This document shows, piece after piece, positions 33,988 to 40,657 of a stretch of 41,616 bases of DNA (positions are counted from its first letter, which is position 1; each line of letters opens with the position of its first letter). The notes below the pieces were generated by a model. That model saw only the letters and a list, made by a program, of their open reading frames with translations, searched no databases and was not told the DNA's origin. The position numbers and the translations under genes are program-made. Source of the DNA: an uncultured bacterium (GTDB taxonomy: Bacteria; Cyanobacteriota; Vampirovibrionia; Gastranaerophilales; Gastranaerophilaceae). Location: assembly GCA_949300515.1 (NCBI GenBank), contig CASGEP010000025.1, forward strand, positions 1 to 41,616, in the 5' to 3' direction.

Positions 33988-36100
33988 TTTTAATTGAATT
34001 TTTGTACTCTTTTCTAAGTTCATCGAGATTAAAGCTGTACCCGTCAAATTCTATTTTATCACCAACACACTTTCCAAGAAGGCTGTGAGGGATATTATTT
34101 TTTAAAAGGTATGCCTCGGTTTTGACTAAATCCGAACATGATACAATATAGCGCCCCTCTGTTTCGCCAAAAAGCAGTTTCAGTTTTTGATAATCTTCAA
34201 GATTTTTATCGGGCAAAAGACTTCCGCAAAAACCCGTATTTGACTTAAGCAAAGCACTCACGAGCGCGCCCAGAATTCCGCCCTTTGAAACATCGAGCGC
34301 TCCGGATATTATTTTTTTATCTGCCATATCTAAAATTGCATCTTTGAGTTTTAATTCCAATTGAATATCAATTTCATCAGGCTTTGAGCAAAGCCTGTCA
34401 AACAGCACACTGTGATAAAGCGAGCCGCCCGTGTTTGACTCAAGAGTTATTTTTTTACCCAGAAGAAAAACTCTCTCATCTTTTTTAAAAAGCGCTCCAA
34501 TCAGATTTTCTTCCTTTTTGCAGCAGCCGAGCATACCTATTGTAACAGTGGGATAAATGCGCCTGTTTTCCTTTTCGTTATAGAAAGAAACATTGCCCGA
34601 TACCGCAGGAACACAAAACGCTTTTGAAATATCGCGCAGTCCGTCAATTGAGCGCACAAAATCATATTTTGTTTCCTCGTTTTGGGGGCTTGCAAAATTC
34701 AGGCAGTTTGTAAATCCCATCGGCTCAAAGCCTGAAGAAACAAGATTTCTGTAGCTTTCAAGAAATGTACTCTTTGCGCCCGAATAAGGGTTCAGCTTTA
34801 CAAATCTCGGTTTTGAATCCATGCAAAGACCTATAAAACCCTCATCAATTTTAACGGCTGCAGCCCCCGAAAAACCGGGCTGCATATAAGTTCTTGCGCC
34901 GACCGCGTAATCCCACTGTTCATAAAACCATTCTTTAGATGCAAATTCGGGACTTGCGACAATTTTAAAGAGCGCGCTTTTAACGTCTACATTCTCTCTA
35001 ATTTCATCCGTGTGTGTTACTTGCCCGAAAACAGGCTCAAGGTCATGGCAGTACGGTTCGCAAATAACATCAAGCGGAGTTTTGGAGAGTATTTTACCGT
35101 CTTTCTTTATTACATAATCACGGCTGCCCCCGCCGCAAAAAGTTTTTCCTATATTAGATATATCAAGCTCAAACTTATGCGCAATTTCAAAAACTTTATC
35201 CAGCGCCCGTTTTTCTACGGCAAACACCATTCTCTCCTGAGTTTCGCTCAATAAAATCTGCGCCGCGCTCATATTTTTTAATGCAAGGTGCACCCTGTCC
35301 AAATCAAGCTCTATGGAACATCCGCCCTTATATGCCATCTCCGACGTTGAACTTAAAATACCCGCCGCGCCGCAATCCTGACAGGCGGCAGCGCCTTCAA
35401 CGTTTAAAATTTCAAGCGTTGCTTCAATCAGCTTTTTTTTGGTAAAAGGATCGCCTATTTGAACGTGGATTTTTTCTTCTTTTGTGTCTTTTTTTAACTC
35501 TTTTGAGGCAAAAGCCGCACCGCCGACACCGTCTATTCCTGTCGGAGAGCCAAGGAGCACAATCTCAAGATTTTCTTTTGCACTTGAGAGTTTAACTTTG
35601 TCAAGCGGCGCAATCCCCACAGCCATAACATTTACAAGCGGCAAATCTCTGTAACATTCGTCAAAAATGACCTCTCCGCCGACATTCGCAATACCGCAAG
35701 AGTTCCCGTAGTCGCTTATCCCTCTTGTAACGCCATCTATCAGGTGTTTTTGCTCCTCGCAAAATTTCAGCGAATTTAAAAGTGCAATCGGACGGGCATT
35801 TAGTGCAAGTATATCGCGGATTATCCCGCCTATTCCCGTTGCGGCGCCCTGATACGGCTCAACGGCACAGGGGTGATTGTGTGATTCAACCTTAAAAAAT
35901 ACGCCTGTATTGCCGATTTTAACCCCGCCCGAGTTTTCCGCAGGAAAAAGAGCACCTTTGGAGTTCAGTTTTTTAAGCTGTAATTTTGAGTGCAAATAGC
36001 CGCAGTGCTCACTCCACATTGCGCTGAATATGTGCCTTTCAAGCTCATTCATTTTTCTTTTTAAACGTTTTTCAATTTCATTTTCGATAAACTTATCCAC
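33968..36100 (-). CDS. purL: Phosphoribosylformylglycinamidine synthase subunit II (small type)
   Basis: A 710-residue small-type FGAM synthase, which works in a complex with PurQ (glutaminase) and PurS. Seen: MWSEHCGYLHSKLQLKKL (about 28-45), FKVESHNHPCAVEPYQGAAT (about 70-89) with GIGGIIRDIL, AACQDCGAAGILSS, and in the second half VSKGGILGAL and LFGETEGRYIVS. Two PurM-like halves are present. Length is typical of Gram-positive and cyanobacterial PurL, not of the 1300-residue proteobacterial form. Overlaps purQ by eight bases. Confidence 0.95.
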   Translation of the reverse strand: MDKFIENEIEKRLKRKMNELERHIFSAMWSEHCGYLHSKLQLKKLNSKGALFPAENSGGVKIGNTGVFFKVESHNHPCAVEPYQGAATGIGGIIRDILALNARPIALLNSLKFCEEQKHLIDGVTRGISDYGNSCGIANVGGEVIFDECYRDLPLVNVMAVGIAPLDKVKLSSAKENLEIVLLGSPTGIDGVGGAAFASKELKKDTKEEKIHVQIGDPFTKKKLIEATLEILNVEGAAACQDCGAAGILSSTSEMAYKGGCSIELDLDRVHLALKNMSAAQILLSETQERMVFAVEKRALDKVFEIAHKFELDISNIGKTFCGGGSRDYVIKKDGKILSKTPLDVICEPYCHDLEPVFGQVTHTDEIRENVDVKSALFKIVASPEFASKEWFYEQWDYAVGARTYMQPGFSGAAAVKIDEGFIGLCMDSKPRFVKLNPYSGAKSTFLESYRNLVSSGFEPMGFTNCLNFASPQNEETKYDFVRSIDGLRDISKAFCVPAVSGNVSFYNEKENRRIYPTVTIGMLGCCKKEENLIGALFKKDERVFLLGKKITLESNTGGSLYHSVLFDRLCSKPDEIDIQLELKLKDAILDMADKKIISGALDVSKGGILGALVSALLKSNTGFCGSLLPDKNLEDYQKLKLLFGETEGRYIVSCSDLVKTEAYLLKNNIPHSLLGKCVGDKIEFDGYSFNLDELRKEYKNSIKNALEQY

Positions 36101-36731
36101 GTTTAATTTCTTCCTTTACGATTTTAAAAATTTCTTCTCCGTCAAAACCGAAATTTTTGGCAAACATGGCTCTTTCAGGGTGCGGCATAAGCCCCATAAC
36201 GCGCCTGTTTTTATCATACAAGCCCGCAATATCAAGATACGAACCGTTCGGGTTGTCAACATATTTTAAAAAACTCATGGCAAATACCTCTTTATAATCA
36301 CTTGCCGAAAAAACGTATTTACCCTCCCTGTGGGCAATGGGGAGAGAGATTTTTTTTGAAACGTTTTTAAAATCAAGCTTCAGTTCAACATTTTTACAAA
36401 TAAATCTTGATGAATCATTCTCAAGCAGCGCCCCTTTCAGCAGATGGGCTTCACACAGTATTTGAAAGCCGTTGCAGATACCGACGGTAACCCCTCTTTG
36501 TTTTTCGATATATTCCTCAAGAGCACCGACGACAGGGGTAAACTTTGCAAGGCGCCCCGAGCGGATGTAATCCCCGTAAGAAAACCCGCCGCACAAAAAT
36601 ACACAGTCATACCCTAAGAGCGCTTTTGTGTTCGAGTTTACATAATCGCACTCAAAAGAATATTTTTCAAGCGCGGCTTTTGTTTCAACCTCGCAGTTTG
36701 TACCCAAAAAAACAACAACAGCTGCCTTCAT
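36093..36731 (-). CDS. purQ: Phosphoribosylformylglycinamidine synthase, glutaminase subunit
   Basis: A 212-residue class I glutamine amidotransferase that feeds ammonia to PurL. The nucleophile Cys is in VGICNGFQILCEA and the His-Glu pair in MPHPERAMF; the N-terminal FLGTNCEVET and CGGFSYGDYIRSGRLAKF are typical PurQ segments. The start overlaps purS by four bases (ATGA type) and the stop overlaps purL. Confidence 0.95.
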   Translation of the reverse strand: MKAAVVVFLGTNCEVETKAALEKYSFECDYVNSNTKALLGYDCVFLCGGFSYGDYIRSGRLAKFTPVVGALEEYIEKQRGVTVGICNGFQILCEAHLLKGALLENDSSRFICKNVELKLDFKNVSKKISLPIAHREGKYVFSASDYKEVFAMSFLKYVDNPNGSYLDIAGLYDKNRRVMGLMPHPERAMFAKNFGFDGEEIFKIVKEEIKRG

Positions 36732-36988
36732 TGAACAAGCTCCAGAGAACAGATTTCAAACTTTTCCACAACGGGATTTGAAAGCACTTCAAGGCATATC
36801 CGCCCGGCTTTTTCCCTTGCGCTTTGGTTATCCTTTGAACTTACACAAAAAGAGTAAAATCTGCCCGTTTTAAAATTTGCATTTTGTTCTATGTCCGCGT
36901 TCTTTAGCATTTTATCTATCGTAAGGGCGCGCACATCCTTAACATCATCTTTTAAACTTATTACAACTTTTATGCGATATGTGTTCAT
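36728..36988 (-). CDS. purS: Phosphoribosylformylglycinamidine synthase subunit PurS
   Basis: An 86-residue alpha-beta subunit that docks PurQ on PurL and helps form the ammonia channel. The pattern is typical: YRIKVVISLKDDVKDVRA, a G-R-F-Y-S-F strand, AREKAGRICLEVLSNPVVEK and a last strand FEICSLE. I chose ATG 36988 (MNTYRIKV); the open frame to 37006 adds six residues that overlap a GATAAT -10-like element (36999-37004 on the minus strand). It is first in the operon; no purine riboswitch fits in the short divergent gap to the Nudix gene. Confidence 0.9.
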   Translation of the reverse strand: MNTYRIKVVISLKDDVKDVRALTIDKMLKNADIEQNANFKTGRFYSFCVSSKDNQSAREKAGRICLEVLSNPVVEKFEICSLELVQ

Positions 36989-37067
36989 ATAAGTTAAAAT
37001 TATCATAAAAAAATATTGCCGTCGTAAAATTTTATAATATTATATTGCAAGATGAGGAGTCCAGAGC

Positions 37068-37634
37068 ATGACAAATAAAGTTTTACACAGTGAAAAATAT
37101 CTGCAGCTTAAGGCCTGTATGCGCGAAAACGGCACAAAATGGGTATATGCGCACAGACCAAACGCAAAAGACATCGCGGTCGTTGTCCCGATTGTCAAAA
37201 AAGAGGACGGCGAGTATGTTTTATTTTTAATCACAAAAAGACCGCCGATTTATAGCGAAAATCGTGCAAAATACTGCCTTGAACTTCCGGCGGGACTTGT
37301 GGGGGATATCAACAAAGACGAGGAAACTTCGGACGCCATAAAAAGAGAACTTGAAGAAGAAAGCGGCTATTGTGCAGATGAGATTAAAATTTGCTCAAGA
37401 AACATTTCAAGCTCAGCAGGGCTGACCTCGGAAACTTCAACCGTGGCTTTAGCATACATTGACGGTTCAAAAGAGTGCAAAAAACACACAGACGATGACG
37501 GCGGAGTTATTTGCGAAAGAAAACTCGTAAAAAAAGAGAGCATTTTTGATTTTATAAAAGACTTTGAACTGCAGGGCAACGCGATAGGCGCACAAACTCT
37601 GAGCGGATTATTTTATTACTTTTTTGGCAAATAA
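37068..37634 (+). CDS. Nudix hydrolase, ADP-ribose pyrophosphatase-like
   Basis: A 188-residue Nudix protein. The Nudix box is complete (G-x5-E-x7-REUxEExGU) at about residues 84-106: G, DINKD, E, then KRELEEESGY. Upstream is the family segment YCLELPAGLVGD that, with length, fits ADP-ribose/nucleotide-sugar pyrophosphatases. Such enzymes clear ADP-ribose or related nucleotides in the cytoplasm. GAGGAG lies about 11 bases before the ATG, with a TATAAT-like -10 at 37033-37038. Divergent from purS; the ABC exporter gene follows after 46 bases and may be cotranscribed. Confidence 0.88.
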   Translation: MTNKVLHSEKYLQLKACMRENGTKWVYAHRPNAKDIAVVVPIVKKEDGEYVLFLITKRPPIYSENRAKYCLELPAGLVGDINKDEETSDAIKRELEEESGYCADEIKICSRNISSSAGLTSETSTVALAYIDGSKECKKHTDDDGGVICERKLVKKESIFDFIKDFELQGNAIGAQTLSGLFYYFFGK

Positions 37635-37680
37635 TTTTGTTTATGCAATAATTTTTAAAAGAGGAAATCAGGATAGCGAC

Positions 37681-39498
37681 ATGAAACTTGACGTAATTAC
37701 AACAGACAGAGCTTTTGACTACGGATATCTGCTAAGGCGCATATGGCCCTACATTAAGCCCGTTATGTTCAGGATAGTAATAGGTTTTGCACTTGCAATT
37801 CCGCTCGGGCTGCTCGACGGTGCAACGGCGTTTGCGCTAAAACCTTACATTGATGTTGTAATTAACGGCGAAACATACGCTTTTAAAGGTTTTGAACTTA
37901 CGAGGGATTTACTTGCAGCAATTATCCCCTGGGCGATTATGCTCTTTGCCGTTATACAGGGGCTTTTGAAATATATAAATTCTTATCTTACAGATTGGAT
38001 AAGCCTTAAAATTTCAAACTCTGTTAAAGAGGATTTGTTTAAAAAACTTGTCTATCTTGATTCAAAGTTTTATGATGAAAACTCGTCAGGGCTTGTTATT
38101 TCAAGATTTTTATCCGACCCCGACGGCGCTTCCAAAAACATCGTTGAATCAATCAAAACCCTTATTACGGCATTTACAAGTTCGCTTGGACTAATCGGCG
38201 TATTACTGTATAACTCTTGGAAACTCGCATTTGTAGGCGTGATTGTTCTTGTGTGTGCATTTATACCCGTGTCGCTTATAAGAAAGAGAGTTAAAAAAGT
38301 TTCAAACGCTTCAATGGTTGTTGGAAGCGGCATGACAACAAATATCAATGAAACATATCACGGTAATAAAATCATAAGCGGATATTGCCTGCAGGAAGAT
38401 GTTTATGCGAAATTTAAAGCGCAAATAAGAGAGCTTTTTGACCTTTCGATGTCGCTTACAAAGCGCTCCGGCTGGCTTTCTCCGATAATGTATTTCATTG
38501 CAAGTATCGGTGTAGCAATTGTTATGGTTGTGGGAAACCACCTGATAATAACGGGCGAGATGTCCACCGGCTCGCTTGCAAGTTTTATTACGTCGCTGCT
38601 GCTTTTATACAAACCCATAAAGACTCTGGGCGGAACACTTACGGGCATGCAGTCAATTTTTGTTGCGATGAACAGGGTGTTTGAACTTTTTGATTTACAG
38701 CCCGAAATACGCAACAGAGCAAATGCAAAAGAATTAAAGGGCTTAGATAATAATATAACATTTGAAAACGTTTGTTTTGAGTATGAAAAAGGCAAACCCG
38801 TATTAAAAAATGTTTCTTTTGAAGTCAAAAAAGGTGAAATCCTTGCCCTTGTAGGAAATTCGGGCGGCGGCAAATCTACAATTGTAAATTTAATACCGAG
38901 ATTTTACGATGTTTGCTCGGGCAGTATAAAATTTGACGGAGAGGACATCAGAAACTATACTTTGACGTCTTTAAGAAACCATATAAGCGAAGTTTTTCAG
39001 GACAATTTCCTGTTTTCGGGAACAATCAGAGATAATATTTTGATGGGCAAAAAAGATGCAACGGATGAAGAAATAAGAAGGGTAGTCTGCGCGGCTCATC
39101 TGGATGAATTTATCGACACGCTTGAATTAGGCGTAGACACCGTAATCGGAGAAAGAGGAACGACACTCTCGGGCGGACAAAGGCAGAGGGTGGCAATTGC
39201 CCGCGCCATGATTAAAGATGCGCCCGTTTTGATTTTGGATGAGGCGACATCGGCACTTGACAATAAGTCCGAGGCGATTGTGCAAAAGGCGCTCGAAAAC
39301 CTTATCGAAGGCAGAACCGTTTTTGTAATCGCGCACAGACTTTCTACCATTAAAAACGCGGATAAAATTGCCGTCATAAACGAAGGACAGCTTGTCGAAA
39401 TGGGCGGACACCATGAGCTTATGCAGATACCGAACGGACAGTATAAATATCTTTATGAAATGCAGTTTGTAAAAGAGGAGCCTGTCGCGGCAGAATAA
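37681..39498 (+). CDS. ABC exporter, MsbA-like fused permease/ATPase
   Basis: A 605-residue half-transporter: a six-helix exporter domain (about 1-330), then the ATPase. Walker A is LVGNSGGGKST, Q-loop VFQDNFLF, signature TLSGGQRQRVAIARAM, Walker B VLILDEATSALD, and the H-loop VIAHRLSTI. This architecture fits lipid A or lipid-linked sugar flippases (MsbA) and many drug exporters; given WaaA in the window an MsbA role is attractive but unproven. ATG 37681 has AGGA seven bases before it; the frame is open back to a TTG at 37624, which overlaps the Nudix end and is less likely. It would act as a homodimer in the inner membrane. Confidence 0.9.
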   Translation: MKLDVITTDRAFDYGYLLRRIWPYIKPVMFRIVIGFALAIPLGLLDGATAFALKPYIDVVINGETYAFKGFELTRDLLAAIIPWAIMLFAVIQGLLKYINSYLTDWISLKISNSVKEDLFKKLVYLDSKFYDENSSGLVISRFLSDPDGASKNIVESIKTLITAFTSSLGLIGVLLYNSWKLAFVGVIVLVCAFIPVSLIRKRVKKVSNASMVVGSGMTTNINETYHGNKIISGYCLQEDVYAKFKAQIRELFDLSMSLTKRSGWLSPIMYFIASIGVAIVMVVGNHLIITGEMSTGSLASFITSLLLLYKPIKTLGGTLTGMQSIFVAMNRVFELFDLQPEIRNRANAKELKGLDNNITFENVCFEYEKGKPVLKNVSFEVKKGEILALVGNSGGGKSTIVNLIPRFYDVCSGSIKFDGEDIRNYTLTSLRNHISEVFQDNFLFSGTIRDNILMGKKDATDEEIRRVVCAAHLDEFIDTLELGVDTVIGERGTTLSGGQRQRVAIARAMIKDAPVLILDEATSALDNKSEAIVQKALENLIEGRTVFVIAHRLSTIKNADKIAVINEGQLVEMGGHHELMQIPNGQYKYLYEMQFVKEEPVAAE

Positions 39499-39502
39499 AA
39501 AC

Positions 39503-39530
39503 TTGACATAAGTTTTTGAGCAGGTATTAT
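39503..39530 (+). promoter_or_regulatory. Strong sigma70 promoter for the tRNA locus
   Basis: Perfect TTGACA (39503-39508), a 16-base spacer and TATTAT (39525-39530). Transcription from about 39537 would first read the tRNA-like inverted element and the 48-base tandem repeat, then tRNA-Val. Confidence 0.65.
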
Positions 39531-39552
39531 AAATACATAAGGGTTTGCCCTC

Positions 39553-39616
39553 GGGGCGTTTAGCTTACTTGGCGGAGCCAATGTGCTTTTGCACAATATG
39601 ACCAACTGAGCTAAAC
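39553..39616. repeat. tRNA-derived inverted element
   Basis: The left part (39553 on, GGGGCGTTTAGCTTACTTGG) is nearly the 5' end of the adjacent tRNA-Val. The right part, CCAACTGAGCTAAAC (39602-39616), is the reverse complement of the same tRNA 5' region. Together they form a ten-pair outer stem, GTTTAGCTTA (39558-39567) with TGAGCTAAAC (39607-39616), enclosing two hairpins, TTGGC-GGA-GCCAA and TGTGC-TTTT-GCACA. It looks like two tRNA 5' fragments head to head, or a decayed tRNA. It is not a normal tRNA on either strand: no usable T-arm and only 59 bases across the stem. Confidence 0.65.
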
Positions 39617-39700
39617 AAAACAGATTGATAATTGAATATTACTTTATTAGGGACTGAGCTAAACAAAACAGATTGATAATTGAATATTACTTTATTAGGG
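39605..39700. repeat. Perfect 48-bp tandem repeat, two copies
   Basis: Units 39605-39652 and 39653-39700 are identical. Each begins with ACTGAGCTAAAC, the exact complement of tRNA-Val bases 39708-39719 (GTTTAGCTCAGT), and ends with an AT-rich part and TTATTAGGG. The first unit starts within the stem of the inverted element; the second ends three bases before tRNA-Val. A recent slippage duplication is the simplest origin. Confidence 0.9.
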
Positions 39701-39703
39701 CGT

Positions 39704-39779
39704 GGGCGTTTAGCTCAGTTGGTAGAGCGCTTCCCTTACAAGGAAGATGTCGGGAGTTCGAGCCTCTCAACGCCCACCA
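39704..39779 (+). tRNA. tRNA-Val (anticodon TAC)
   Basis: A full cloverleaf folds by hand: acceptor GGGCGTT (39704-39710) with AACGCCC (39769-39775), D-arm with AGTTGGTAGA, anticodon stem CTTCC/GGAAG and loop CTTACAA giving TAC, T-arm GGGAG-TTCGAGC-CTCTC. Discriminator A and an encoded CCA end at 39779. 76 bases, no intron. A terminator hairpin follows two bases later. Confidence 0.95.
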
Positions 39780-39780
39780 T

Positions 39781-39806
39781 AAAAAGAAGTCTTACGGCTT
39801 CTTTTT
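39781..39806 (+). terminator. Terminator between the two tRNA genes
   Basis: AAAAAGAAG (39781-39789) pairs with CTTCTTTTT (39798-39806), extended inward by T-G and C-G pairs, with a short TTAC loop and a T run. It would end tRNA-Val transcripts, so tRNA-Ala relies on readthrough or an unseen promoter. Confidence 0.75.
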
Positions 39807-39817
39807 TTATTTTATCA

Positions 39818-39890
39818 GGGGCGTTGGCGCAGCTGGTAGCGCACGACACTGGCAGTGTCGGGGTCAGGGGTTCAAATCCCCTACGCTCCA
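39818..39890 (+). tRNA. tRNA-Ala (anticodon GGC)
   Basis: Cloverleaf by hand: acceptor GGGGCGT (39818-39824) with ACGCTCC (39883-39889), including the G3-U70 pair that identifies tRNA-Ala; D-arm GCGC/GCGC; anticodon stem CGACA/TGTCG with loop CTGGCAG, anticodon GGC; T-arm AGGGG-TTCAAAT-CCCCT. Discriminator A at 39890. The CCA is not encoded, unlike in the neighbouring tRNA-Val, so CCA-adding enzyme is needed. Confidence 0.95.
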
Positions 39891-39895
39891 AACTT

Positions 39896-40040
39896 TCAAA
39901 TCGTGCGGTTAAGCGTTGTGTTTACACATCCAACGTTGTTAAGACCCTGTGCTGCGCAAGGACAGGCCCACACAAAATTTTTACCTTTAAAATTTTGGTT
40001 CGCTTTGTCAAATAAATTCAGCATGACACGGCGATTAGTT
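39896..40040. other. Gene-free segment with several inverted repeats
   Basis: Between tRNA-Ala and the nitroreductase end there is no credible gene. Visible structure: CGTTGTGTTTACAC followed by CAACG (nested palindrome about 39913-39935), CCTGT/ACAGG around 39945-39966, and CAAAATTTT (39973-39981) with AAAATTTTG (39989-39997). A CAGCATGACA motif lies near 40020. It could be a dispersed intergenic repeat or a structured 3' region of the nitroreductase transcript. Confidence 0.4.
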
Positions 40041-40057
40041 TGTAATATTTAAGCAGC

Positions 40058-40561
40058 TTACCACTTTTCAAAATGCACTTTATCAGCACTAAATCTGTCG
40101 GGCATTGTCTTTTGCTCATCGGGATAGCCGAGCGCCACAACGCAAAACGGCTCTATATAATCAGGCATTTCAAAAAACTTCCTGAAATCATCCTGCATAT
40201 CTTTATTCGGATACACACCGAGCCAGCACGTACCAAGCCCCAGCGAATATGCTGCAAGAAGCATATTTTCACTGCATGCTGCACAGTCTTGAATGTAAGA
40301 CCCTTGTGTATATTGAGTTTTTGTATCGCCGCAGACAATTATACAGCACGGCGCACTTGAGAGCATAGAGGAGTACGGGTGAATTTTTTGTACACCGTCC
40401 AGTGTTTGCCTGTCTTTGCAGACGATAAAATGCCAGGGCTGCTTATTCATGCCCGATGGCGCATACATGCCCGCGCGAAGAATTTCATTGAGCTTTTCAT
40501 CTTCAACAGGTTTGTTTTGATATTTTCTTATACTTCTTCTGCCGTAAATAACATCAAGCAT
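40058..40561 (-). CDS. Nitroreductase family flavoprotein
   Basis: A 167-residue FMN-dependent nitroreductase-like enzyme. Seen: N-terminal GRRSIRKYQNKPVEDEKLNE (Arg-Ser-x-Arg FMN phosphate contact), APSGMNKQPWHFIV (about 34-47), AACSENMLLAAYSLGLGTCW and VALGYPDEQ near the end. Family members reduce quinones, nitro compounds or flavins with NAD(P)H; the true substrate cannot be read. It is at the short end of the family. GGAGGGAAG precedes the ATG. Divergent from pseB and convergent with the tRNA genes. Confidence 0.88.
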   Translation of the reverse strand: MLDVIYGRRSIRKYQNKPVEDEKLNEILRAGMYAPSGMNKQPWHFIVCKDRQTLDGVQKIHPYSSMLSSAPCCIIVCGDTKTQYTQGSYIQDCAACSENMLLAAYSLGLGTCWLGVYPNKDMQDDFRKFFEMPDYIEPFCVVALGYPDEQKTMPDRFSADKVHFEKW

Positions 40562-40657
40562 AGCTTCCCTCCATTTTAATTGTGCAAATCCATTATATAC
40601 TATTTTTTATTTTTGTGTTAGTATCTCATGTGAATATCATTTTTGGAGTATGACTAA

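Noticed and set aside
33988-34047. Upstream in-frame start for purF
   Set aside because: It would add 20 residues inside purL and make the propeptide before the catalytic Cys unusually long.
36989-37067. Purine riboswitch upstream of purS
   Set aside because: Only about 79 bases separate the divergent genes, with no aptamer-like conserved stems seen.
38403-38873. 156-codon minus-strand frame inside the ABC exporter gene
   Set aside because: Lies wholly opposite conserved exporter sequence; no independent signals.
39605-39700. Possible start of a CRISPR array
   Set aside because: The two identical 48-bp units are directly adjacent with no spacers and no cas genes nearby; a simple tandem duplication.
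39673-40052. Open frames of 79, 111 and 65 codons across the tRNA genes
   Set aside because: Their translated parts are the tRNA sequences themselves; such frames are a well-known annotation artefact.
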